Positions 1 to 7,031 of a stretch of 10,817 nt of DNA are shown here, piece after piece (the stretch's first letter is position 1; each line of letters opens with the position of its first letter). The translations under genes were made by a program, and so were the position numbers. Under the pieces are notes generated by a model. The model was not told the origin of the DNA. It made no database searches and saw only the letters and a list, made by a program, of their open reading frames with translations. Source of the DNA: Candidatus Jidaibacter sp. (GTDB taxonomy: Bacteria; Pseudomonadota; Alphaproteobacteria; Rickettsiales; Midichloriaceae). Location of the stretch: positions 1-10,817 of the forward strand of contig JAJTHY010000116.1 of NCBI GenBank assembly GCA_021298045.1, given 5' to 3'.

Positions 1-1
1 C

Positions 2-145
2 TCTAAATTCATAACGTCAACAGCGATAAGCGCTTACGATGCTGGGGCGCTCACACCATTTGTTGTTGGTGCCTTGTCAGCGATAACTGGTTATTTTGTT
101 TTTTCCCACCTTGCGGGCCCAAGAGGTGGTGGCATGGAAAGATAG
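2..145 (+). CDS. C-terminal fragment of an unidentified membrane-type protein
   Basis: This frame is open from the window edge to a TAG stop at 143-145 and gives 47 residues. It contains a hydrophobic, Gly/Ala-rich stretch (from about ALTPFVVGALSAI to YFVFSHLA) that could be one membrane segment, followed by a short polar Gly/Arg tail ending GGGMER. The start lies outside the window. The arrangement of one late membrane helix and a short tail is vaguely reminiscent of the end of undecaprenyl-diphosphate phosphatases (UppP), but I see no catalytic motif and do not assign it. After the stop the same frame stays open for 31 more codons, to a TAA at about 239-241, so the TAG could be a premature stop in a decaying gene. 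I am unsure whether this is a live gene end or a remnant. Confidence 0.35.
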   Translation, partial: SKFITSTAISAYDAGALTPFVVGALSAITGYFVFSHLAGPRGGGMER

Positions 146-480
146 TGTATTTTGGGATTGCTTTTTCTTATAAAAGTCAATGACATTTGGCATTATTTTG
201 ACCAACTGCGATATTCAGATATTTTACCAAAGGATCACTAATTCAAGTGCAAAATGGCTATGAAAAATACAGAAGATCTCTGCTTCCTAGTCTGTCCGTC
301 AAAAGCCATGCATCACTGATAACACAAGCGTTTGAGAGCATAAATCAGTTGTAAAAATAATGCAGGGTGCAGATATAATTAAGCGGCTTGTAGCTCAGAT
401 GTTACCTGGGCTCTAACTATGGTCGGGGAGTATGGTTGTGAAGGAAATAACGCTAACAGTTGATCTTTATGCGATAAATT
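146..480. other. Gene-free stretch with possible decayed coding and tRNA-like scraps
   Basis: I find no convincing gene here. Three short open stretches occur without proper starts. One continues the frame of the preceding fragment (146-241). A second, in another frame (about 210-356), reads plausibly protein-like up to a TAA and lacks a start. A third is a 21-codon ORF starting at about 254. Frame changes between protein-like pieces are typical of a degraded gene. At about 383-398 the sequence matches the acceptor and D-arm start of a typical alphaproteobacterial tRNA-Ile or tRNA-Ala, but no anticodon arm or T-arm follows, so it is not a functional tRNA. Confidence 0.3.
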
Positions 481-641
481 ATACTAAATCCTAAAAATAA
501 TTGAGACTCAAGTGAATAAATTTTGGGTAAATGCGAAGGGGAAAAGGGGCGTTAGTATTTTACATACCAAACACTTTTTCCTCAAGTAAGTTTATCCAAA
601 AGAATATACGCTTATATCCAATTATTTTTGGGATTTAGTAT
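481..641. repeat. 161-bp inverted-repeat element, MITE-like
   Basis: The segments 481-503 and 619-641 are inverted copies of each other over 23 bases with a single mismatch (at position 12). The repeat begins ATACTAAATCC on the left and ends GGATTTAGTAT on the right. Near each outer edge is a TA dinucleotide (482-483 and 639-640). If these are a target-site duplication, the element core is 484-638, which fits the TA target preference of the IS630/Tc1-mariner superfamily. The 115-base interior has no ORF of note and no further long pairing. Terminal repeats, small size and no coding capacity are what define a MITE. No second copy is visible in this window, so mobility is inferred. Alternatively it is a large hairpin belonging to a neighbouring transcript. 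Confidence 0.55.
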
Positions 642-673
642 TAGATGATCGAGCCTTTACTTGCGCAGTTGGA

Positions 674-695
674 GGCGGAGGTTTTGTACTCCACC
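674..695 (-). terminator. GC-rich hairpin downstream of tsf
   Basis: On the minus strand, 15 nt after the tsf stop codon, a 7-bp stem (GGTGGAG pairing with CTCCGCC, one G-T pair) encloses an 8-nt loop. Its position fits a transcription end for rpsB-tsf. No run of U follows, so it is not a classical intrinsic terminator. It may stabilise the 3' end or act with Rho. Confidence 0.35.
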
Positions 696-710
696 CGGCT
701 ATTCTTCCTA

Positions 711-1637
711 CTACTTTCCAGTAAGTTCTGCTACTTCTTTAGCGAGATCAGTTTCTTGCTTTTCAATGCCTTCTCCAAGAGCAAATCTAGCAAACTCTTT
801 AATGGAAATTTTTCCACCATGTTCTTTTGCAAAATCGGCAAGTACTTGACTTATCCTGGTTTTACCATCGATCACAAATACTTGTTCCAGCAATACAACT
901 TGCTCATAGAATTTTAGCAATCTGCCTTCAACCATTTTCTCAACAACTGCTTCGGGTTTTCCGGAGGTTGAAGCTTGGTCACGGATGAAAGCTTTTTCTT
1001 TCTCAACCATAGCCTGATCTAATTCAGATATGTTTAAAGATTCTGGTTTAGTTGCAGCTATATGCATTGCAATCTGTTTACCAAGTGGGGTAACTTTACT
1101 AGAGTCAATATCGGTTTCAAAAGCAACTAGTACACCAATTTTACCCAAGCTAGGTGAGCTAGCATTATGCATGTAGCTAACAACTACACCCTGATTTACA
1201 GAGATTTTATGGGCACGACGCAAACTCATGTTCTCGCCTATAACTGCAACATTCTCAGAAATTTCTTCTTGGATAGTTTTGCCGCTAGCACTACATTTGC
1301 TGTTTTTAAAACTTTCTAAATTACCTTCAAAGTTCAAGAAATCTTTAACTACGTTTACACATAAAGCTTGAAATTTATCATTTTTAGCTACGAAGTCTGT
1401 TTCTGAATTGAGCTCTATTAAAGCACCGGTTTTACCAGAAGCGGAAACTTCTATAGCAATTAGGCCTTCGGCAGCAACTCTACCAGCTTTTTTTGCTGCG
1501 GCTGCTAAACCCTTTTTCCTTAACCATTCAACGGCTGCTTCAAAATCTCCACCGGCTTCCTGTAAAGCTTTTTTGCAATCCATCATGCCGGCACCAGTTT
1601 TTTGCCTTAATTCATTAACTGCGGATGCGGTAATCAT
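711..1637 (-). CDS. tsf: Translation elongation factor Ts (EF-Ts)
   Basis: This is the nucleotide exchange factor that releases GDP from EF-Tu in the cytoplasm and so recycles EF-Tu for aminoacyl-tRNA delivery. The 308-residue length matches bacterial EF-Ts. The N-terminal UBA-like domain (about residues 3-40) shows the family pattern VNELRQKTGAGMMDCKKAL, and the core carries the TDFVAKN signature (about residues 80-86), whose Asp-Phe pair intrudes near the EF-Tu Mg-binding site. The two core subdomains and a C-terminal helical module follow to the end. The ATG at 1635-1637 is preceded by a purine-rich GGGGA about 7 nt upstream. The gene lies 46 nt downstream of rpsB on the same strand, the almost universal rpsB-tsf pair, and is probably co-transcribed with it. 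pyrH and frr, which often follow in other bacteria, are not downstream here. Confidence 0.98.
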   Translation of the reverse strand: MITASAVNELRQKTGAGMMDCKKALQEAGGDFEAAVEWLRKKGLAAAAKKAGRVAAEGLIAIEVSASGKTGALIELNSETDFVAKNDKFQALCVNVVKDFLNFEGNLESFKNSKCSASGKTIQEEISENVAVIGENMSLRRAHKISVNQGVVVSYMHNASSPSLGKIGVLVAFETDIDSSKVTPLGKQIAMHIAATKPESLNISELDQAMVEKEKAFIRDQASTSGKPEAVVEKMVEGRLLKFYEQVVLLEQVFVIDGKTRISQVLADFAKEHGGKISIKEFARFALGEGIEKQETDLAKEVAELTGK

Positions 1638-1683
1638 ATTATTTCCCCAAGAAATTTAAGTTAATTTTATACGCCAAAGCCAA

Positions 1684-2487
1684 TTATGCGCTTTCAGCAG
1701 CAGTAGGAGCGTCGCTAACAGATTCGTTTTCAGTCGCATTTGCCGATTCGCTATGTTCCATTTTAACCAATTCTTCGGCGCCAACATCAATACCCGACTT
1801 ACTCAAGCTTTGTTGAATCCCGCTCAAGATAGCATCGGAGGCAAGTCTGGTGTAAAGCTCGATTGCTTTTCTAGCATCATCATTTCCAGGAATTATATAG
1901 TCAATTCCATCTGGGTTAGAATTAGTATCAACAATAGCAACAACTGGTATGCCGAGTTTTTTAGCTTCGGTAATAGCAAGGCTTTCAAGGTTTGTATCAA
2001 TAACAAACAATAAATCTGGGCTGCCTCCCATATTTCTAATACCACCAAGCACATTATCAAGCTTAACTCTTTTACGGTCTATATCTAGTTTCTCTTTTTT
2101 GGTTAAAGAGATATCTGGATTAGCTAAAAGTTCTTCGTATTTTTGCAATGTTTTGATAGATGCTGATACTGTGGTCCAGTTTGTCAACATGCCACCCAAC
2201 CATCTGTGGTTAACAAAATATTGACCACATCTTGTTGCTTCGCTTGCTATAGCTTCAGAAGCTTGCTTTTTGGTTCCAACGAAAAGAATCCTGCCGTTTT
2301 TTGCTGCAACGTCTTTAAAAACATCTAATGCAGCTTTTAAAAGTGGTGCTGTTTGACCTAAGTCTACTATATGTATGCCATTTCTAACGCCATAGATGTA
2401 TTTAGCCATCTTAGGGTTCCAAAAGTTTTTGCGATGTCCGTAATGTACGCCTGCTTCGAGCATTTCGCTCATAGTGAAATTTGTCAT
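1684..2487 (-). CDS. rpsB: 30S ribosomal protein S2
   Basis: S2 is a small-subunit protein that assembles late on the back of the 30S, at the head-body junction, and is needed for S1 binding. The 267-residue product has the first S2 signature near the N-terminus ([13 protein letters not shown], residues 15-27). The second signature comes around residues 180-205, with [18 protein letters not shown] followed by IPGNDDA. A coiled-coil helical insert lies between them, as usual. The last 30 or so residues form an acidic, Ala/Ser/Glu-rich tail beyond the conserved core, a common alphaproteobacterial feature. The ATG at 2485-2487 has only a weak GGAT upstream. It is the first gene of the rpsB-tsf unit and has a roughly 150-nt structured region upstream where S2 autoregulation could act, although no known S2-binding motif was recognised. 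Confidence 0.98.
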   Translation of the reverse strand: MTNFTMSEMLEAGVHYGHRKNFWNPKMAKYIYGVRNGIHIVDLGQTAPLLKAALDVFKDVAAKNGRILFVGTKKQASEAIASEATRCGQYFVNHRWLGGMLTNWTTVSASIKTLQKYEELLANPDISLTKKEKLDIDRKRVKLDNVLGGIRNMGGSPDLLFVIDTNLESLAITEAKKLGIPVVAIVDTNSNPDGIDYIIPGNDDARKAIELYTRLASDAILSGIQQSLSKSGIDVGAEELVKMEHSESANATENESVSDAPTAAESA

Positions 2488-2640
2488 GAAAAATCCATAT
2501 TGTTTTGGTTATGCCTCTGCGGAGTTAAGCTTTGTTATAGCTAAGGCTTGTATCGCCCCTTATCTATAGCAAGGCACCAAAAAAAGCCCCCACATGCGAA
2601 TTGCTGGCATCCTATTACAACTCCTTAATTCGCGCAAGTT
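2488..2640 (-). promoter_or_regulatory. Probable rpsB leader with hairpin
   Basis: This is the upstream half of the divergent gap between rpsB and the OmpA-like gene. Reading toward rpsB, a hairpin at 2570-2534 pairs GCTATAGATAAGG with its near complement (11 of 13 positions, 11-nt loop), 47-83 nt before the start codon. A possible sigma70-type promoter lies at 2637-2609 (TTGCGC, 17 nt, TAGGAT), but it is a poor match. A 16-codon ORF at 2610-2560 has an AAGGAG 10 nt before its ATG, and its stop falls inside the hairpin. The ORF and the promoter overlap, so both cannot be right. The hairpin is directly visible; its role is inferred. Confidence 0.35.
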
Positions 2641-2721
2641 TATTTTTGCGACAATGCCAAATTTTTAAACATCATAAATAAAAGTCCTTTACACAGGGAA
2701 TAGATGACATTATTTTTTATT

Positions 2722-2751
2722 TTCAATACTTGCAATTGCAATGTTTATACT
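2722..2751 (+). promoter_or_regulatory. Possible promoter of the OmpA-ccmC run
   Basis: A TATACT (2746-2751) makes a good -10 element, with only a weak -35 (TTCAAT, 2722-2727) at 18 nt. Transcription from here would begin near 2758. That favours the ATG at 2791 over the upstream in-frame ATG at 2704 as the start of the first gene. Confidence 0.25.
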
Positions 2752-2790
2752 TTAAACAATCTTGAAGGACTGAGAATTGGTGTGAATGAT

Positions 2791-3909
2791 ATGTTGAAAA
2801 AAATTTTAATTAATGCAGCTTTGATATCTTTAGTTGGTAGCTTGTCTTCTTGCTCTTATATCAACAAGTTTACAGAGAAAAAGGAAGAACAAAAAGAAGC
2901 TAGTTACGAATCTCAAGAGTTTGTTGAGCCGGCTCCTACGGAGACAGTGGTTCATAAGCATCATAACAGACACCACCACCATAACCACTACCATCATGCC
3001 GAGATGAAGCATGAGCAACATCCTTCAGTTGAGATGGCTTATGGGGATGAATTAAGGGATGTTACCTGTACTGAAGTAGCTTATTCTTCTGTGTCTGATA
3101 AAATCCAAACTTTAGGGTATATACCTTCTAGTACAGCGCTTCCAGAAGCTAGGCCTGTTATAGTTAAAGAAAAGCCCAAAAAAGTTCATCATAAACCTAC
3201 AAAGCGCGCAGCTAAAAATGTAGATGCTTACAATGCTTCTAATAAAAAGAAAAATCATTCTGTAGAAGTTGATAAAAGCGTGACAGATAACAATATGTCT
3301 GACGTGGACAAAGCTGTAAGCAGTAATGCAGTAGTTAACGAACCAGTTCAAAACAAACAAGTGGAGCAACCTGTTAAAAGCGCGTCAGAGACAGCGCATG
3401 TTGCATCTCCTAAAGCTGCAGAGCATGTGACACCGCCTGCTGCTCCTTCTCCAGCGGTTCCTGCTCCTGCTTCTACGGTTCCAGCTGCAGAAGTGGCTCC
3501 AACCAAAGTTGAGCCGGCTGTGCCTAGCGCTCCAACACCGCTCATGCCTATGCCTAATGAAATGTCTTTGACCAGTTCTAACAATGTTGTATCAGTTGGA
3601 AGAATGGCTACTATAGATTATTCGGAATCTAGCATAGATATACCATCCGAAGGTGTTACCATGCTTGAACAAATTGCTAATGATCTTAAACAAAATCTAT
3701 CGAAAAATGTTAAGATCCAAAGTTATGCTTTTTCTAAAGATGGAAATGCTACGGAAGCTAGAAGAAATTCTCTGCAAAGAGCCATAAAAGTTAGAAAATA
3801 TCTTATAGATAAAGGTGTAAGTGCAAGTAGAATTAGCGTAAATGCTATAGAGGATATAAATAACAAACTCAATAAAGTGGAAATTTCCTTTGAGGAATCA
3901 AAGCAATAG
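2791..3909 (+). CDS. OmpA-like lipoprotein with a His-rich segment and Pro/Ala linker
   Basis: This is a predicted outer-membrane lipoprotein of 372 residues. The ATG at 2791 is preferred over the in-frame ATG at 2704 because it directly starts a lipoprotein signal peptide: MLKK, a hydrophobic stretch, then the lipobox LSSC with the lipidated Cys at 21 followed by Ser (outer-membrane sorting expected). Residues 55-77 hold 12 histidines in 23 positions. A Lys/Ser/Asn-rich low-complexity part follows, then a Pro/Ala/Val-rich linker (about 215-255), likely spanning the periplasm. The C-terminus (about 275-372) resembles an OmpA-type peptidoglycan-binding domain: a DIPSEG-type start, then RRNSLQRAIKVRKYLIDKGV and ISVNAI near the end. 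The usual TD motif and the NRR before the final strand are replaced (AF, LNK), so diaminopimelate binding is doubtful. ccmC follows after 10 nt. Family assignment is moderate; the exact role is unknown. Confidence 0.75.
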   Translation: MLKKILINAALISLVGSLSSCSYINKFTEKKEEQKEASYESQEFVEPAPTETVVHKHHNRHHHHNHYHHAEMKHEQHPSVEMAYGDELRDVTCTEVAYSSVSDKIQTLGYIPSSTALPEARPVIVKEKPKKVHHKPTKRAAKNVDAYNASNKKKNHSVEVDKSVTDNNMSDVDKAVSSNAVVNEPVQNKQVEQPVKSASETAHVASPKAAEHVTPPAAPSPAVPAPASTVPAAEVAPTKVEPAVPSAPTPLMPMPNEMSLTSSNNVVSVGRMATIDYSESSIDIPSEGVTMLEQIANDLKQNLSKNVKIQSYAFSKDGNATEARRNSLQRAIKVRKYLIDKGVSASRISVNAIEDINNKLNKVEISFEESKQ

Positions 3910-3919
3910 TTAGTTTTTG

Positions 3920-4624
3920 ATGAAGAGACTCCCAATAAATTTAATTAGCAAACACTTTGGCTTGTTGGTCGGAGTGTTTGTTTTTTTTGTGGTGTGTTTA
4001 TTACCTATAATGATTTTTTGCATCACTAACTCTCCCAATGATTATCTTCAAGAAAATTTGGTGAGAATCATGTATATACATGTTCCAGCTGCTTGGCTTG
4101 CTTTGGGGATTTATAGCTGTATTGCCATATTATCTATTTGTTTTACGATTTTTAAAAATCCGCAATTTTTTCTAATAGCTAAAAATTTGGCAACAATTGG
4201 TATGTCTTACACGGCCATAGCCTTATTCACAGGAGCGGTATGGGGCAAGCCAGCTTGGGGAACTTGGTGGGTTTGGGATGCCAGGTTGACTTCTATGTTA
4301 TTGCTTTTATTTATATATATTGGATATAAAAGTCTTAGCAAATCTAATGAGTACAGCTATGGTTATGCCATGATATCTAGTTACTATGCGATAGTGAGTT
4401 TTATTATCATTCCAATAATAAAGTTTTCTGTAGATATATGGAGTACTTTACACCAACCAAGCAGCGTGCTTAAATTAACTGGTCCATCTATACACCCGGA
4501 AATGCTTAAGATATTGGTTGTTTCCTTCTTTTTTCATATATCTTTTACTTGCCTTATAGTCCTTATAAAGGTACAAACAGATATATTGGATAGGAAAAAT
4601 AAGAAATATATAACAAATGCATAA
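3920..4624 (+). CDS. ccmC: Heme exporter/handling protein CcmC
   Basis: CcmC is the inner-membrane protein of cytochrome c maturation (system I) that presents periplasmic heme to the chaperone CcmE. The 234-residue product has six predicted membrane segments and the periplasmic tryptophan-rich WWD motif (about residues 108-126, WGKPAWGTWWVWDARLTSML). The two flanking histidines expected as axial heme ligands are present: His54 in IHVPAAWL and His178 in STLHQP. The length matches the family. An in-frame TTG lies at 3917, just before the ATG; the ATG is more likely, and no strong ribosome binding site is visible, which suggests coupling to the preceding gene. The usual downstream partner ccmD is absent; instead a beta-barrel gene overlaps the end by 8 nt. 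Dispersed ccm genes are normal in Rickettsiales. Confidence 0.95.
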   Translation: MKRLPINLISKHFGLLVGVFVFFVVCLLPIMIFCITNSPNDYLQENLVRIMYIHVPAAWLALGIYSCIAILSICFTIFKNPQFFLIAKNLATIGMSYTAIALFTGAVWGKPAWGTWWVWDARLTSMLLLLFIYIGYKSLSKSNEYSYGYAMISSYYAIVSFIIIPIIKFSVDIWSTLHQPSSVLKLTGPSIHPEMLKILVVSFFFHISFTCLIVLIKVQTDILDRKNKKYITNA

Positions 4625-5618
4625 CCCCTTTTTGAATACAAGGCCAACATTATTTTTTGTCTTGCTTTTTTTTGTCTTGCTTTCGGAAAAGGCCCTGGCT
4701 GGTGCTTGGGTGCAAAAGGAAGGAGAGGGTTCTGAAACCACGTCTATTTTTTATAACTCCCCGTATAATTCTAATTTCAGCAGCTCCGCAACAGATGCAT
4801 CTTTTAGCAATTTTAGCTATGACGTATCCAATAAAACTAGCTCATACAGCATCTCTAATCGCTTGGAATATGGTTTTACACCATACATTACATTGATTGG
4901 AGAGGTTTACGCAGCACGTTATGACGATGAGTTTAGTGTGGAAAGTCAGTTAGATGGAGTTGGTAAGCCGTTCCTAAATTTTAAAGAAAACTATTATGAT
5001 ATAGAAACTAATTTTGGATTTAAGGGGCGGATATATCAGGGTGATTATGATGCTTTTAGCTACCAATTTTTACTATATCCAGGTAATTTTGTAGTTAATG
5101 ATAAATCTTATTATTTGCGTAAAAAGCTAGGTGGCAAAATTTCGCTTTTATATAGCAAATCGTTCAACATACCATTCGGAATGGATATTAGGCCAGATCA
5201 CGGAAATTACATAGATTTAGAATCTTCTATAAAGTATTTCCCCAGGGCTTCAACGCAAGAATATGGATTGGATGCTTCGATTGGGTTACGGCCATTTAAC
5301 AAAGAATTTTCACTTGTATTAGGTTTAGACAATACCTTCAATAGCTATAGTTATACAAAGCGCCCATTTAGTAGAGATGCAATAGCAAATGGCGTTGATT
5401 CTTTAGGCCTAAGTCAAGAATTATCAAGCGCCTTAATGAATAGCATAAACTCCACATTGAGAACTCAAGGGAATGCGCCTTATAGTCAAATCAACTTGCA
5501 AATTGGGTATGATTTAAATGATGCGAACGTTTTAACATTGCAATCTCTTCATAATGTATTTAAGAATAAGCCATTTACCTACAACACTTATTATATAACG
5601 TTAGAGCATAAATTTTAA
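4617..5618 (+). CDS. Predicted outer-membrane beta-barrel protein, possibly XagA-like
   Basis: The product is an exported protein of 333 residues. It begins with a Sec signal peptide (hydrophobic core FFVLLFFVLL, cleavage after ALA at residue 28). The rest is rich in Tyr, Phe, Ser and Asn, with alternating polar and aromatic residues typical of amphipathic strands, and ends in Phe (LEHKF), the C-terminal signature recognised by the BAM machinery. No cysteines or enzymatic motif are visible. It overlaps ccmC by 8 nt and is followed 11 nt later by a membrane glycosyltransferase. In Xanthomonas, XagA is an outer-membrane barrel encoded beside the glycosyltransferase XagB, so a role in exporting or anchoring a surface glycan is a reasonable inference. 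It could also be an unrelated barrel that happens to be in the operon. Confidence 0.7.
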   Translation: MHNPFLNTRPTLFFVLLFFVLLSEKALAGAWVQKEGEGSETTSIFYNSPYNSNFSSSATDASFSNFSYDVSNKTSSYSISNRLEYGFTPYITLIGEVYAARYDDEFSVESQLDGVGKPFLNFKENYYDIETNFGFKGRIYQGDYDAFSYQFLLYPGNFVVNDKSYYLRKKLGGKISLLYSKSFNIPFGMDIRPDHGNYIDLESSIKYFPRASTQEYGLDASIGLRPFNKEFSLVLGLDNTFNSYSYTKRPFSRDAIANGVDSLGLSQELSSALMNSINSTLRTQGNAPYSQINLQIGYDLNDANVLTLQSLHNVFKNKPFTYNTYYITLEHKF

Positions 5619-5629
5619 GGTAAACTATA

Positions 5630-7021
5630 ATGTTAAAAGACAGTAAAATAGATTTAAGAAAACTAAATTTATCAGCTAAAACTGTCTTGAACGAAAAACA
5701 GAAGATGTTTTTCTTCATTTTTGCCCTAACTTATATGTTTTGTCTTGATACATATCTTGACGCGACAGCATATTGGACAATGGTAGTATTCAATTTGGCA
5801 TATTTGCTAATTAGCCATTATCGGCTAGCCCACATGATTATGGGGGTGAAATTATATAATTTTCAGCATCAAGAGAAAAATCCCTTCTTCTTAACTGATG
5901 ACCAATTGCCGACCTATACAATTTTAATACCCTTATTTTACGAATCTTCTGTTATACCTTCATTAATTAATGCTCTATCCAGTTTTGATTATCCAAAAGA
6001 AAAGTTGCAGATACTGCTGATTCTGGAAGAGGAAGACAAAGAGACCTTAGCTACCATACAGGAGAACAATCCGCCAAACTACTTCCAAACTGTAGTTGTT
6101 CCTAAGTCGGAACCGCAGACTAAAGCTAAAGCTTGCAATTATGCTATGCAGTTTGCAACGGGTGAGTTAACTTGTATTTATGACGCAGAGGATAGACCAG
6201 ATAGCTTGCAATTAAAAATAGTAGCAAACAAATTTGCCATTTCGGATAAAAATGTTTGCTGTTTGCAGTGTAGGTTGTTTTTTTATAATGGCCATGAAAA
6301 TTTACTCACCTCAATGTTTGAAATAGAGTATCAGGGATACTATAATTTTCTTTTACCAATCGCCACTTACTTTAAATATCCATTGCCACTAGGGGGATCA
6401 AGTAATCACTTTAAAACGGATTACTTAATAGAAATAGGTGGCTGGGATCCACACAATGTTACAGAAGATGCGGATTTGGGTATGAGATTTGCTATTCTTG
6501 GTCATTCAGCTAGAATAATTTATTCCTTTACCAGAGAAGAAGCCACCATGACTGTATCTGCCTGGTTGCGGCAAAGAGTTAGATGGTTTAAGGGATACTT
6601 TCATACTTGTTTCATATACTTTAGGCACCCTATTCAGGTTATTCGATCATTTCAATTTAAAGGCGTGGCATTCTTTTTGTATATACTGTGCTTAAGCCCT
6701 TTTTTAATGATAAGTTCGCCTATTTTATTGATATTAAGTGTCGCCACATATTTATCATTTTTTGACTTCAGTGTGGGCGCAAATATTATGTTGATATTGA
6801 TTACTTGGATTAATTTGGTCTCTACGCTCATGTGTACGTTTTTAACTTCGTATATCGTGTTGAGTATACCGGGGCATAAATACTTGAGATGGAGGTGGGT
6901 GCTTTTCGTATTTTACGCCTTTTTGCTAATATATGCCGCAATTGTTGCCATATTTAAGTTGTTCAAAGAGCCTCATAAATGGGATAAAACCACCCATGGG
7001 GTCACGAAAGTGGAGAATTAA
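5630..7021 (+). CDS. Membrane-embedded family 2 glycosyltransferase (cellulose-synthase-like/XagB-like)
   Basis: This is a predicted inner-membrane processive-type GT2 enzyme of 463 residues that would transfer sugars from a nucleotide-sugar donor onto a growing glycan. Two N-terminal membrane segments (about 26-68) precede the cytosolic GT-A domain. That domain starts at YTILIPLFYES and carries an acidic first motif (LEEED), the DxD-type motif DAED (residues 185-188), TED (278-280; catalytic Asp280) and QRVRW (315-319), the full set expected for an active cellulose- or hyaluronan-synthase-like enzyme. Three or four C-terminal membrane segments follow (about 344-445). No PilZ c-di-GMP domain is present. 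AAGG lies about 10 nt before the ATG. It is the last gene of the plus-strand run and probably works with the preceding barrel protein. Substrate and product cannot be read from the sequence. Confidence 0.88.
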   Translation: MLKDSKIDLRKLNLSAKTVLNEKQKMFFFIFALTYMFCLDTYLDATAYWTMVVFNLAYLLISHYRLAHMIMGVKLYNFQHQEKNPFFLTDDQLPTYTILIPLFYESSVIPSLINALSSFDYPKEKLQILLILEEEDKETLATIQENNPPNYFQTVVVPKSEPQTKAKACNYAMQFATGELTCIYDAEDRPDSLQLKIVANKFAISDKNVCCLQCRLFFYNGHENLLTSMFEIEYQGYYNFLLPIATYFKYPLPLGGSSNHFKTDYLIEIGGWDPHNVTEDADLGMRFAILGHSARIIYSFTREEATMTVSAWLRQRVRWFKGYFHTCFIYFRHPIQVIRSFQFKGVAFFLYILCLSPFLMISSPILLILSVATYLSFFDFSVGANIMLILITWINLVSTLMCTFLTSYIVLSIPGHKYLRWRWVLFVFYAFLLIYAAIVAIFKLFKEPHKWDKTTHGVTKVEN

Positions 7022-7031
7022 GATTGGGTTA

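Noticed and set aside
383..445. tRNA-like start (GGCTTGTAGCTCAG)
   Set aside because: Only the first part resembles a tRNA. No anticodon stem-loop, no GTTC T-arm and no matching acceptor 3' strand follow, so no functional tRNA was called.
645..917. 90-codon plus-strand ORF overlapping the tsf 3' end
   Set aside because: It is antisense to conserved tsf codons, low-complexity and Phe/Leu/Ser-rich, with no ribosome binding site; a shadow ORF.
2704..2790. 29-codon N-terminal extension of the OmpA-like lipoprotein
   Set aside because: It would bury the lipoprotein signal peptide and overlaps the likely -10 element. The ATG at 2791 gives a clean signal peptide.
3348..3584. 78-codon minus-strand ORF, Gly/Ala/Thr-rich
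   Set aside because: It is the antisense reading of the Pro/Ala linker of the lipoprotein; its composition is explained by the complementary codons.
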